DNA of 64,000 nucleotides. Source: Saprospiraceae bacterium. GTDB taxonomy: Bacteria; Bacteroidota; Bacteroidia; Chitinophagales; Saprospiraceae. The notes below the pieces were generated by a model. The model was given only the letters and a program-made list of their open reading frames with translations, had not been told where the DNA came from and made no database searches. Numbering within the stretch: position 1 is the stretch's first letter; each line of letters opens with the position of its first letter. The stretch spans positions 186,001-250,000 of the forward strand of contig JAHBTU010000004.1 in assembly GCA_019638455.1 (NCBI GenBank). Reading direction: 5' to 3'. This document shows, piece by piece, positions 1 through 7,826 of this stretch. Position numbers and translations under genes: made by a program.

Positions 1-18
1 ACTCTACAATCAGGCATA

Positions 19-366
19 ATGGAAACCTATCGGCTCCTCCTGCTGCAACGCCTTTCCAACGGCATCGAAATCCTGAGCGCCGTGGTGTTGCTCACAGGTT
101 TTGCCAAAGGAATGTGGGGCTTTTTGCTCCACGAAATGAAGGAATTGCGCCGCAAAACGGAAGCCTCGCCCGGCGGCGTTTCCGAATTGCGACCGATGGT
201 GGGCAATTACATCCTGCTCGGTTTGGACTTTTACATCGTGTCCGACATTCTCGCCACGATGCTGCACCCCGAGTGGAACGAACTCCTCAGCCTCGCAGTC
301 ATCGGCCTGTTGCGCACTGTGATTGGGTATTTTTTGGGAAAAGAAATCGCGGAAACAAAGGGTTGA
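19..366 (+). CDS. DUF1622 family integral membrane protein
   Basis: A 115-residue protein with three hydrophobic stretches at about residues 8-33, 63-80 and 90-108, including NYILLGLDFYIVSDI, the arrangement typical of DUF1622 proteins. The family is widespread in bacteria but has no established biochemical role. It should sit in the cytoplasmic membrane. The length fits a complete family member. Its TGA stop (364-366) lies inside the first unit of the tandem repeat that follows, so repeat and gene end are fused. No partner gene upstream is visible because the window starts here. Confidence 0.8.
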   Translation: METYRLLLLQRLSNGIEILSAVVLLTGFAKGMWGFLLHEMKELRRKTEASPGGVSELRPMVGNYILLGLDFYIVSDILATMLHPEWNELLSLAVIGLLRTVIGYFLGKEIAETKG

Positions 367-838
367 TGAAGGTTTATGGGGGTTTATGAGGGTTTATGAG
401 GGTTTATGGGGGTTTATGATGGTTTATGGGGGTTTATGAGGGTTTATGGGGGTTTATGATGGTTTATGAGGGTTTATGGGGGTTTATGATGGTTTATGAG
501 GGTTTATGATGGTTTATGAGGGTTTATGGGGGTTTATGATGGTTTATGGGGGTTTATGAGGGTTTATGGGGGTTTATGACGTAGAGTACGCCGCAATTCA
601 TTAACCCTTATCAACCCTTATCAACCCTATCAACCCTTATCAACCCTTATCAACCCCAATCAACCCTTATCAACCCCAATCAACCCTTATCAACCCCATA
701 AACCCTTATCAACCCTATCAACCCTTATCAACCCTATCAACCCCATAAACCCTTATCAACCCTTATCAACCCCATAAACCCTTATCAACCCTTATCAACC
801 CTATCAACCCCTATCAACCCTTATCAACTCTCTTCATC
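367..838. repeat. Paired tandem-repeat arms around a conserved core
   Basis: A gene-free stretch. Positions 367-580 are tandem 10-11 bp units of the form GGTTTATGGG/GGTTTATGAG. Positions 601-834 are units of the form ATCAACCCTT/ATAAACCC, roughly the reverse complement of the first arm. The two arms are separated by a unique core, GTAGAGTACGCCGCAATTCA (581-600). The same arm-core-arm design recurs at 3601-3898 and 13289-13415 with nearly the same core, so this is a dispersed repeat family and not random low complexity. The arms could fold into a very long hairpin. Confidence 0.85.
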
Positions 839-1045
839 ATGGAAACCATCAAATTCCTCGTCAACGTCTTTTACCTCTACCTGCTCGCGGGAGCCATTTT
901 TGCTGCCTTGTTCGTCTGGCGCGGCGCGGCGGTGCTCGACGAAGCGGCGAGAGGGATTTCATGGAAAACCCGCGCCCTGCTTTTTCCCGGAAGTGTGGCG
1001 TTGTGGCCGGTTCTGCTGCGCAAGTGGCTGAAGAAGAGTCATTGA
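839..1045 (+). CDS. Small single-helix membrane protein
   Basis: A 68-residue protein with one hydrophobic segment near residues 8-28 and a basic C-terminus (LRKWLKKSH). I do not recognise a named family. It directly precedes the ferric-reductase/Rieske genes on the same strand with short gaps, so it may be an accessory membrane subunit of that unit. That link is inference from position only. The start ATG lies right at the end of the upstream repeat array. Confidence 0.55.
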   Translation: METIKFLVNVFYLYLLAGAIFAALFVWRGAAVLDEAARGISWKTRALLFPGSVALWPVLLRKWLKKSH

Positions 1046-1078
1046 GAGTAATTCAAAAGTCATTAAAAGTCATTTGAC

Positions 1079-1531
1079 GTGACACCACGATTAAGAAAAA
1101 TACACCGATACATCTGGTTTTCGCTTGCCGTGCTGCTTCCAATCGGTTGGTTGGCAGCCATTTGGGCGATACCCGGAGAGGTGTGGCAAACGCCCGTTCG
1201 GGCGGAACAGCCCGCCGCGTTACCGCTCATTTTGCAATCCAAAGAATCCGGTGATTTTGTCATCAATCTTAGGGAAGACAAATGGGGCGAGCGGCGTCAA
1301 ATCGAGATTTTTATCAAAAAACCTTTGGCCAACCCAAACACGACTGTGATGGTAGAAGGTGGAGGGTCGAAGGTAGAGGGTCAAAAAGAAATCTTGCTTG
1401 GTCTGCTCGGCACACGCGGCGTTTATCACTTCGATTTGGACAGCCTGACGGCCAAAAATCAACCCTTGAAACTCCGATTTGAAGACAATATTCAAGGTCG
1501 AATACTTCGCACAGTCGTTTTTGAATACTGA
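1079..1531 (+). CDS. Membrane-anchored protein of the Rieske/ferric-reductase cluster
   Basis: A 150-residue protein starting at a GTG. One N-terminal transmembrane helix (about residues 10-32) is followed by a roughly 110-residue extracytoplasmic domain with beta-strand-like sequence. No known family is recognised. Residues 92-101 (VEGGGSKVEG) are encoded by a GTAGAAGGTGGAGGGT-type repeat that also occurs in-frame in the gene at 2764-3600, so this loop probably arose by repeat insertion. It is co-oriented with the Rieske fusion, 53 bp upstream of it, and probably co-transcribed. Confidence 0.55.
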   Translation: MTPRLRKIHRYIWFSLAVLLPIGWLAAIWAIPGEVWQTPVRAEQPAALPLILQSKESGDFVINLREDKWGERRQIEIFIKKPLANPNTTVMVEGGGSKVEGQKEILLGLLGTRGVYHFDLDSLTAKNQPLKLRFEDNIQGRILRTVVFEY

Positions 1532-1584
1532 ACAAATCGCGCTCGGCATTCATCATTTCTCATTCATAATTCATCATTAAAAAA

Positions 1585-2646
1585 ATGTCCGTCATCTACG
1601 ACCCGGTACACTGGACGCCGCACAAAAAACTGTACGACAAGTTGTTGCTGGCGTTTGTCGGCCTCTATCTCGTGCTGTTTGGCGCGCTGGAAGCCCTGCT
1701 CCACCCGCAGGTGACGGCGGAAACGCTCGTCATCCGCGCTACCGGCACGCTCGCTTTTCTGATGCTGCACATCATCCTCTGCATCGGGCCGTTGTGCCGC
1801 TTGGACAAACGTTTTTTGCCCCTGCTCTACAACCGGCGGCATTTTGGCGTCACGATGTTTCTCGTTGGCCTCGTACATGGCATTTTTAACCTCGTTCAAT
1901 TTCATTCGTTGGGCGACGTGGGCCCGCTTGTGTCGCTGTTTGTTTCAAACACGCACTACGGCTCGCTCACGCGCTTCCCGTTTCAGTCGCTCGGCTTTTT
2001 TGCCTTGATTATCTTGTTTTTAATGGCCGCGACGAGCCACGATTTTTGGCTCAAAAACCTCACGCCGCCTGTTTGGAAAAGCCTGCATATCAGCGTGTAC
2101 GCCGCCTACGCGATGCTCGTCATGCACGTCATGCTCGGTGTGATTCAGTTGGAAAAATCGCCCGTTTTGATTGGCCTGACCGGGTTGGGAATGTTCACCG
2201 TCGTCGGCCTCCACGTCGCGGTGGCGATAAAACAGGGGCGAAAAGACAAGGCTGCACGCCGCAAACCAACAACTAACAACCAACAACCAACAACCAATTT
2301 CATCTACGCCTGCGAAGTCGCCGACATCCCCGACAACCGCGCCAAAATGCTGATAATAGAAGGCGAGAACATCGCCCTCTTCAAATACGACGGCAAACTT
2401 TCCGCCGTCCACAACCTCTGCAAACACCAAAACGGCCCGCTCAGCGAGGGCAAAATCATTGACGGCTGCATCACCTGCCCGTGGCACGGCTACCAGTACC
2501 GACCCGAAGACGGCCAGTCGCCGCCGCCGTTCAAGGAAATGGTCAGCACCTACGACGTGCGCGTGGAAGGCTCGAAGGTTTTTGTCAATCCCAAGCCTTA
2601 CCCCGAAGGAACGGCGAGGCCGCCGGCGGTGATTACCGCCCCTTAA
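1585..2646 (+). CDS. Ferric-reductase-like membrane protein fused to a Rieske [2Fe-2S] domain
   Basis: A 353-residue fusion. Residues about 15-215 form a multi-helix ferric-reductase/cytochrome-b-type membrane domain with several His residues able to bind haem. Residues about 245-340 form a Rieske domain with both cluster-binding boxes visible: C279-K-H281 and C298-P-W-H301. The domains are joined by a Thr/Asn/Gln-rich linker (about residues 228-241) encoded by a CAACAACCAACAACC repeat that resembles intergenic low-complexity DNA in this window. The protein probably moves electrons through the cytoplasmic membrane between a soluble donor and a haem or external acceptor. The donor and acceptor are unknown. 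Confidence 0.85.
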   Translation: MSVIYDPVHWTPHKKLYDKLLLAFVGLYLVLFGALEALLHPQVTAETLVIRATGTLAFLMLHIILCIGPLCRLDKRFLPLLYNRRHFGVTMFLVGLVHGIFNLVQFHSLGDVGPLVSLFVSNTHYGSLTRFPFQSLGFFALIILFLMAATSHDFWLKNLTPPVWKSLHISVYAAYAMLVMHVMLGVIQLEKSPVLIGLTGLGMFTVVGLHVAVAIKQGRKDKAARRKPTTNNQQPTTNFIYACEVADIPDNRAKMLIIEGENIALFKYDGKLSAVHNLCKHQNGPLSEGKIIDGCITCPWHGYQYRPEDGQSPPPFKEMVSTYDVRVEGSKVFVNPKPYPEGTARPPAVITAP

Positions 2647-2648
2647 AT

Positions 2649-2748
2649 TGTCATTCTGAACGAAGCGAAGAACCTACAATGCACTCGTTTTTCGGATGTT
2701 CCGTCGGAGTGGATGTTGTGTAGGTTCTTCACTTCGTTCAGAATGACA
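2649..2748. repeat. Long inverted repeat (stem of 30, loop of 40)
   Basis: Arms at 2649-2678 (contains TCATTCTGAACGAAGCGAAG) and 2719-2748 are nearly perfect reverse complements. The element lies just after the stop of the Rieske fusion and ends 15 bp before the next start. It may act as a transcript-stabilising hairpin between two operon genes. It resembles abundant palindromic repeats of Bacteroidota genomes. Confidence 0.85.
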
Positions 2749-2763
2749 AAAAAAGTAAAAGTC

Positions 2764-3600
2764 ATGCAAGAAGAATTTTACATCGGCTGGCAGGCAGAAG
2801 CGCCGCCCTCGTTCGCCAGAGTGGTTCGACGATTTGTCTTTGGGCTTTGTTTGCTTGTTCCGGCGCTGGCGATTTTACTCACCTATTTTCAAAACGGCTT
2901 TTCCAACGGGACTTTCGAGTTTGGCAAAAAGACCGAGTTAGAGGGCATTTTTTATGAAAAACCCTTCCCGTTTTTGGCCGTTGAAAATGGAAAAGATGCG
3001 GCGGGAAATCCTGTTTTTCAAAAAATACTGCTTGTTGGGAAAGGGAAGTTCGGGTTTCAAAAGGTAGAAGGTGGAGGGTGGAGGGCAGAAGGCAAACCCG
3101 TCGTCGAGGCTTTGGCGGGTCAGCGAATCAAAGCCTCCGGCTTTCTGATTTACAACGATGGCAAAACGGCTTTGGAAGTCGAATCCATTGAAAATCAAGA
3201 AACAGAGACAAATGAACGGCCAGCCGCTCAATCACTCAATCACTCAATCACTCAATCACTCATTACGCTTCGCGGCGAAATCACCGACCCTAAATGCCTG
3301 TTCGGCGTGATGAATCCCGGTCTGGGAAAGCCTCACCGCGACTGTGCCGTGCGCTGCATCGCCGGGGGCATTCCGCCGGTTTTGAAAGTCGCCAACTCGG
3401 AGGGCGAGGCCGAATACTACCTCCTCGCCGACCCGAACGGCGAAGCCCTCAACGCTCGCATCTTGCCCTTCGTCGGCGACGGCGTGCAACTCTGCGGACG
3501 GCTCGAACAAGACGGCGACTGGCTGGTGCTGTACGCCGACCCCGCCACCATTCAGCGGGTGAACAAGGGGGCGCTGAACGCTGGTGTGATGTGCAATTGA
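2764..3600 (+). CDS. Membrane-anchored protein with conserved DPKC-HRDCA-CIAGG motif
   Basis: The ATG at 2764 is preferred over upstream in-frame starts because those fall inside the inverted repeat. The 278-residue product has one or two N-terminal transmembrane segments (around residues 20-45) and a C-terminal domain with DPKCLFGVMNPG, HRDCAVRCIAGGIPP and several conserved cysteines. I know this motif only from uncharacterised proteins encoded beside Rieske or molybdopterin electron-transfer genes, so a role in cofactor or metal handling is an inference. Two in-frame repeat-derived segments are visible: VEGGGWRAEG (nt 3064-3090) and a run of NHSITQSLI type (nt 3228-3262). Confidence 0.6.
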   Translation: MQEEFYIGWQAEAPPSFARVVRRFVFGLCLLVPALAILLTYFQNGFSNGTFEFGKKTELEGIFYEKPFPFLAVENGKDAAGNPVFQKILLVGKGKFGFQKVEGGGWRAEGKPVVEALAGQRIKASGFLIYNDGKTALEVESIENQETETNERPAAQSLNHSITQSLITLRGEITDPKCLFGVMNPGLGKPHRDCAVRCIAGGIPPVLKVANSEGEAEYYLLADPNGEALNARILPFVGDGVQLCGRLEQDGDWLVLYADPATIQRVNKGALNAGVMCN

Positions 3601-3898
3601 GTTGATAAAAGTTGATAAGGGTTTATGAAGGTTGATATACCCAGATTAAAGAGGATTTGAACCTGCCCATTGGCAAGGCAGGGATTTCCTTGATTGATTT
3701 GTGTGATTTCCAAAGGATTGCGAGCACCGTTTGTTCAAAACCACTTTGCGTTGACTATAACATAGAGTACACTGCAATTCATCAACCCCCATCAACCTTC
3801 ATCAACCTTCATAAACCTTCATCAACCCCCATCAACCTTCATCAACCCCCATCAACCTTCATCAACCCCCATCAACCTTCATAAACATTCATCAACTT
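3601..3898. repeat. Composite repeat locus: arms, dispersed element and core
   Basis: A gene-free stretch. A short left arm (GTTGATAAGGGTTTATGAAGG type, 3601-3635) is followed by the dispersed element described separately (3636-3760). Next come the core CATAGAGTACACTGCAATTC (3761-3780) and a right arm of ATCAACCCCC/ATCAACCTTC units to 3898. The core matches those at 581-600 and 13315-13338. Confidence 0.8.
3636..3760 (+). repeat. Dispersed element, copy 1 (internally deleted)
   Basis: Starts TATACCCAGATTAAAGA and ends GCGTTGACTATAA. It is nearly identical to 52876-53056 and to the reverse complement of 62327-62506, but lacks about 55 internal bases present in those copies. It sits between the left arm and the core of a tandem-repeat locus. 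All copies could translate a segment like LPVGKTGISLIDLHDFQ, but no complete reading frame is conserved. Confidence 0.8.
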
Positions 3899-3900
3899 TT

Positions 3901-5265
3901 ATGAAAACTATCACCGCTCACTTGCACTCTCTCCCGCCCCAAACACCGCCCGACGCGGTGCTTTTCCTCGCGGGAAACATCAATGGCTGGCAACCAAACG
4001 ACGAGCGTTTTCGCTTTCGTCCGAACGGCGATGGCTCTTTTCGGCTTGATTTTCAGGCTGATTTGGAGACGTTGGAATACAAAATCACACGTGGCCATTG
4101 GTCGGCGGCGGAAGGAGATGCCGAGGGCAAAGAAGCCCCCAACCGTGTGGCAAAAATTGGCGCGACCGAAAGCGAACTTTGGCTGCGCGTGGAGTCGTGG
4201 ACGGACTTGTACGAGCAGTCGCACGGTTTCAAACTGCCCGAAAACATCCTGCTGCTGCATCCTGATTTTTATATGCCGCAGTTGGGCCGCCATCGCCGCA
4301 TCTGGGCTTGTCTGCCGCCAGATTATTGGGCGAACCCGACCCGGCGATACCCAGTCGTGTATATGCAGGACGGCCAAAACTTGTTCGACAACCCCGATGC
4401 CCTGTTCGGTTCTTGGGGCATTGATAAGGCGATGAATCGGCTTTTCCTTCAACCCTCAATTTCCAATTTCCAATTTCCCATCATCATTGGCATCGAAAAC
4501 GGCGGCATTCACCGGTTGGCCGAATACTCTCCGTGGAACAATGCCCAGCACGGCGGTGGCAAAGGCGTTCAATATCTTGATTTTGTGTGCGAGACGCTCA
4601 AGCCATTCGTGGACGAACACTTGCGCACCTTGCCGGGACGCGAACACACGGGCATCATGGGCAGCAGTATGGGCGGCCTCATCACGCTGTGCGCGGCGAT
4701 TGAACGACCTGAGGTGTTCGGCATGGCGGGGGTGTTTTCGCCCTCGCTGTGGTTTTCAAAAAGCGTTTTTCAAATGGTCAAAAACCGCAAGCCCGTTTTG
4801 CCTGTAAAAATCCTGCTCATGGCAGGCCAGCAAGAAAGCCGCAACATGGTGGGCGAGTTGCTCGATATGTACGAGACTTTGCTCGAAACTGGCCACGACG
4901 AGGAAAATCTGCATTACGATTTGCACTCCGATGGGGTTCATTCGGAGTGGTTTTGGGCGCGAGAGTTCGAGCACGCTTTGCGCTGGCTTTTTGGAGAAAC
5001 CCCCGGCCAAGAAGGCGAGGGTGTTTCGAGCGATTTGATAAAATTTCAGGTAGATGCGGCGACGAAAGAACTGATTGTCAATGTTTCGCCCAAAATATCG
5101 GAGCCGCGTCTGGAAGTGCGCGACTATTGCCACGACCGCCAGTTCCACCACGCGCTTGGCCACGCCGACAACCGTATTTCTTACGCCGAGTGGGAGAATT
5201 GCATTTACTCCATACGTTTGCACACCGGTGGCGATTTAGTGTTTTCGCGGCGAGTGAAGATTTGA
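3901..5265 (+). CDS. Starch-binding-like module fused to an esterase-D-type alpha/beta hydrolase
   Basis: A 454-residue cytoplasmic-looking protein without a signal peptide. Residues about 1-95 resemble a CBM20/CBM48-like carbohydrate-binding module (LAGNINGWQPNDERF, YKITRGHW). Residues about 120-365 are a putative-esterase (PF00756-type) hydrolase with the nucleophile elbow G254-S-S256-M-G258 and a likely catalytic His in DGVHSEWFW. A segment (SISNFQFP) is encoded by a TTCCAATTTCCAA repeat and may be a repeat-derived loop. Substrate is unknown; acyl-ester or siderophore-ester hydrolysis is common in the family. The start lies directly after the repeat array. Confidence 0.8.
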   Translation: MKTITAHLHSLPPQTPPDAVLFLAGNINGWQPNDERFRFRPNGDGSFRLDFQADLETLEYKITRGHWSAAEGDAEGKEAPNRVAKIGATESELWLRVESWTDLYEQSHGFKLPENILLLHPDFYMPQLGRHRRIWACLPPDYWANPTRRYPVVYMQDGQNLFDNPDALFGSWGIDKAMNRLFLQPSISNFQFPIIIGIENGGIHRLAEYSPWNNAQHGGGKGVQYLDFVCETLKPFVDEHLRTLPGREHTGIMGSSMGGLITLCAAIERPEVFGMAGVFSPSLWFSKSVFQMVKNRKPVLPVKILLMAGQQESRNMVGELLDMYETLLETGHDEENLHYDLHSDGVHSEWFWAREFEHALRWLFGETPGQEGEGVSSDLIKFQVDAATKELIVNVSPKISEPRLEVRDYCHDRQFHHALGHADNRISYAEWENCIYSIRLHTGGDLVFSRRVKI

Positions 5266-5330
5266 CAGGATTTACAGGATTTACAGGCTTTTTGAGTAAA
5301 ATCAATCTTGTAAATCCCGCAATCCTGTCA
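5263..5330. repeat. TGACAGGATTTACAGG palindrome overlapping a stop codon
   Basis: Left arm 5263-5283 and right arm 5311-5330 (AATCCTGTCA end) are inverted repeats. The TGA stop of the esterase gene is the first three bases of the left arm. Related copies lie at 12594-12676, again starting at a stop codon, and at 55721-55800. It may act as a transcription terminator or 3'-end stabiliser. Confidence 0.8.
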
Positions 5331-5357
5331 ATAACAAAAAAATAAAGCTTGTCTCAC

Positions 5358-5374
5358 CCGGAACGGCGTTCCGG
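5358..5374. promoter_or_regulatory. 17-bp palindrome just upstream of the Crp/Fnr gene
   Basis: CCGGAACGGCGTTCCGG is a perfect 7-3-7 palindrome ending 17 bp before the start codon at 5392. It could be an operator for autoregulation or simply one more dispersed palindrome. The sequence alone does not decide. Confidence 0.35.
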
Positions 5375-5391
5375 CATACAACTGAACAAAA

Positions 5392-6069
5392 ATGGAAAAA
5401 ACCGTCTGGTTTTTCGAAGAAGTGGATTTGTACGAAATTCTTTGCCCGTACAAATACAGCGACCATCTGAAGGCGCACCCGTTGAGTTGTTACAACAAGA
5501 CGGACTTCCTGTTTATGGAAGGCGACTTAGTGCGAGAGATTTTTCTCGTGGCGGAAGGCCGGGTGAAAGTGGGTTTTTATGACAACGAGGGAAATGAACA
5601 GGTCATCTGCTTTCTTGGTCGCGGCGAGATTTTGGGCGAAATGGCCTTGTTCGGGACACAGCGCCACAAAGAGTTCGCCCAGGCCGTCACCGACCGCACG
5701 ATGATTTGCAAACTCCGGGTAGAAAAAGCGCAGGAACTCGTGCGCGACTATGTGCCGTTTTCGCTCACCCTCACCAAACGCATCGGCGAGCGGATGCAAA
5801 AATTCGAGCGCCGCCTCCAGATTCTCCTCTTCAAAGACGCGCGCCAGCGCCTCGTGGAATTCCTAAAAGACCTCTGCCACGACATCGGAACGCCCTACCG
5901 AACAGGGGTGAAAATCACGCTCGACATCACGCAGAGCGACATCGCGGCGCTCATCGGCACCTCGCGCAAAACGGTGTCGCTGCTCTTCACCGACCTGGAA
6001 GAAGCGGGTTTGGTGAAGTTTTTTGGAAGGAAAGAGATTTATGTGGCGGATGTGGGGAAGTTGGTGTGA
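5392..6069 (+). CDS. Crp/Fnr-family transcriptional regulator
   Basis: A 225-residue protein. The N-terminal cyclic-nucleotide-binding-like beta-roll spans about residues 15-125 (FLVAEGRVKVGFYDNEG, GEILGEMALFG) and a C-terminal winged helix-turn-helix spans about 150-225 (ITQSDIAALIGTSRKTVSLLFTDLEE across its core). No cysteine cluster like that of Fnr is seen in the N-terminus, so the signal is unclear. Two GTTAC-N4-GTAAC palindromes in promoters at 6980 and 12708 are plausible targets by their position relative to the -7 element. This is inference. Confidence 0.85.
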   Translation: MEKTVWFFEEVDLYEILCPYKYSDHLKAHPLSCYNKTDFLFMEGDLVREIFLVAEGRVKVGFYDNEGNEQVICFLGRGEILGEMALFGTQRHKEFAQAVTDRTMICKLRVEKAQELVRDYVPFSLTLTKRIGERMQKFERRLQILLFKDARQRLVEFLKDLCHDIGTPYRTGVKITLDITQSDIAALIGTSRKTVSLLFTDLEEAGLVKFFGRKEIYVADVGKLV

Positions 6070-6140
6070 GCAACTCTCCGGAATTCCCGGATAGTTCTTT
6101 TTGATAGACAAAAAGCCAATGGGAGAATTTCAGAAAAGCG

Positions 6141-6148
6141 TAACTTTG
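6141..6148 (+). promoter_or_regulatory. Candidate -7 element (TAACTTTG)
   Basis: Matches the Bacteroidota -7 consensus TAnnTTTG, 17 bp upstream of the start at 6165. No good -33 TTTG is seen at the usual spacing. Confidence 0.35.
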
Positions 6149-6164
6149 TAAAAAATCGCCTAAC

Positions 6165-6548
6165 ATGAACGCACCATTTTCCACAGCTGAATTGCTCAAC
6201 AACGCCGCCCGGCTCGAAGCGAGCGATTTTGAGCAGTTCGTTCAAAGCGTGTTGGCGCTCCGCGCCCGGCGCAAGGGGTTGGGTTTGGAGACAAAAGAGG
6301 CTGAGTTACTCAAAAAAATTAACCGAAAAAGCCTCTCAGAAGCCCAACAAAAGCGATTCGACTATCTGACCCAATCCGAAACACGCACCGAAGCGGAACA
6401 GCAGGAACTCTTGGCGTTGATAGAAATCGTCGAACAATTCGACGCGGAGCGCGTGGAACACCTCGCCGAATTAGCCCGTCTGCGCAATGTGCCCGTGCTT
6501 ACCCTGATGCAGCAATTGGGCATCCTGCCTGCTGCTCAACATGGCTAA
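6165..6548 (+). CDS. Uncharacterised alpha-helical protein paired with an HNH nuclease gene
   Basis: A 127-residue, charged, helix-rich protein with no transmembrane segment (for example LLKKINRKSLSEAQQKRFDYL across the middle). Proteins like this are often encoded immediately before small HNH endonucleases in Bacteroidota and Cyanobacteria. Here the 3' end overlaps the HNH start by 8 bp (ATG at 6541, stop at 6546-6548), which implies translational coupling. The function is unknown; an inhibitor or partner of the nuclease is possible. Confidence 0.6.
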   Translation: MNAPFSTAELLNNAARLEASDFEQFVQSVLALRARRKGLGLETKEAELLKKINRKSLSEAQQKRFDYLTQSETRTEAEQQELLALIEIVEQFDAERVEHLAELARLRNVPVLTLMQQLGILPAAQHG

Positions 6549-6969
6549 ACAACACGTTCCCCCTTCTCTTCACAGGTTTGTTTTCCAACGGGCGCAAGGC
6601 TGCTGTGAATACTGCAAAAGTCAGGCGGACTTTGCTACCCAATCGTTTGCCACCGAACACATCGTCCCCACTGCAAAGGGCGGTAGCAACGAACCCGACA
6701 ATTTGGCATTGGCTTGTCAGGGATGCAACTCGCGCAAATCCGCCAAAACCGAAGCGACCGACCCACTCACGCAGCAGAAGGTTCTCCTTTTTCATCCACG
6801 GTAACACAACTGGCGCGACCACTTCGACTGGGACGATACATTCACCCAAGTTGTCGGCCTGACACCCACAGGGCGGGCGACGGTAGAGGCATTACACCTG
6901 AACCGCCCGCAAGTGATGCGCTTGCGGGCTGCGTTGTTTTTGTTGGGAGAGCATCCGTCGCTGATATAA
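6541..6969 (+). pseudogene. HNH endonuclease with an in-frame TAA
   Basis: Residues 1-87 contain the HNH fold: CEYCKS, EHIVPTAKGGSNEPDNL and CQGCNSRKS, giving the zinc-binding Cys pairs and the catalytic His. Translation stops at TAA 6802-6804, after LLFHPR. Past the stop, the same frame continues as HNWRDHFDW, LTPTGRATVEALHLNR and a natural end at 6967-6969, exactly the C-terminal part expected of this family. A full-length product would be 142 residues. The break is one nonsense change with no frameshift. The truncated 87-residue form retains the HNH core, so some activity cannot be ruled out. Confidence 0.8.
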
Positions 6970-6979
6970 TTTTTCAACT

Positions 6980-7023
6980 GTTACCCCCGTAACATCCCGC
7001 CCACTCGCCCGCCCGCACCTTTG
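6980..7023 (+). promoter_or_regulatory. Promoter region with GTTAC-N4-GTAAC palindrome (site 1)
   Basis: The palindrome GTTACCCCCGTAAC (6980-6993) is followed 27 bp later by a TTTG (7020-7023) in CACCTTTGTCCC. The same palindrome, spacing and GC-rich spacer occur at 12708-12751 upstream of the YHS gene. The palindrome centre lies about where class II Crp/Fnr sites lie relative to a start. It once probably drove the GMC oxidoreductase at 8638, now separated from it by repeats and an IS. Confidence 0.5.
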
Positions 7024-7033
7024 TCCCAACAAT

Positions 7034-7270
7034 GGAGATTGTTTCGATTAGTTCGATTAAGCCGATTGTTTCGATTAGTTCGATTAAGCCGATTGTTTCG
7101 ATTAGTTCGATTAAGCCGATTGATTCGATTGGGTAACTCCGCTAATCGAAACAATCGGCTTAATCGAAACAATCGGCTTAATCGAAACAATCGGCTTAAT
7201 CGAAACAATCGGCTTAATCGAAACAATCGGCTTAATCGAATCAATCGGCTTAATCGAATCAATCGGCTTA
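7034..7270. repeat. 18-bp tandem repeat array, left part
   Basis: 7034-7132 has GATTAGTTCGATTAAGCC-type units. 7141-7268 has the opposite orientation (CTTAATCGAAACAATCGG units). The two orientations make a long palindrome around GGGTAACTCCGCT. The array continues on the far side of the IS630 element at 8354, showing that the element landed inside it. Confidence 0.85.
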
Positions 7271-7285
7271 TAGCCCCGTGCATAT

Positions 7286-7810
7286 TTAAAGGAACGAGAC
7301 GGATGATTTAGTGAAAAAAGAGCGGATGAGTTCGGGGTCATCAGCGATTTCGTGAAGTGCATATTCTACGGCATTTTGCAAATCGTCCAAATTGAGAAAA
7401 ATCCGGTTTTTGAGTTTGTGGCACTTGAGGTAATCCCAAAGTAATTCTATGGCATTTAGTTGTGGGCAATAAGGTGGTAGTGCTTCGAGGTGTATTATAC
7501 CGGGGTTGTGTTGCAAAAAATCTTTTACCGGCTGACCCTTATGAATTGAAGCACCATCCCATACGACCAGCATTTTGGTGTTCGTCAGTTCTTCGGTGCT
7601 CAACCAAGTGAAAAACTCCTCAAAATCTTCAGCCTTGAAAGGGAGGCGTTGGATTTGCCAGCACAAATCACCCCGGGTTGAAATCATGCCGAACAGATTC
7701 AGATGCTCGCGGCTTTTGAATTCTTGAAGCACCGGAGTCTGGCCCTTGGGGGCCCAAGTTTTGGCGCAAAAGGGCAGCAAGCAAACCCCACACTCATCGG
7801 CATGAAACAA
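7286..7810 (-). CDS. IS630 transposase, DDE catalytic frame
   Basis: A 174-residue catalytic part. The acidic triad is visible as FHADE, VVWDGASIH and NAIELLWDYLK, matching the DDE/D arrangement of IS630. In frame upstream of the TTG at 7810 the sequence reads SEAENRVLFHADE, as expected for the linker to the first frame. It is therefore probably expressed only as a fusion produced by frameshifting or slippage at the A8 run near 7832, not from its own start. Confidence 0.8.
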   Translation of the reverse strand: MFHADECGVCLLPFCAKTWAPKGQTPVLQEFKSREHLNLFGMISTRGDLCWQIQRLPFKAEDFEEFFTWLSTEELTNTKMLVVWDGASIHKGQPVKDFLQHNPGIIHLEALPPYCPQLNAIELLWDYLKCHKLKNRIFLNLDDLQNAVEYALHEIADDPELIRSFFTKSSVSFL

Positions 7811-7826
7811 TACGCGGTTTTCCGCT

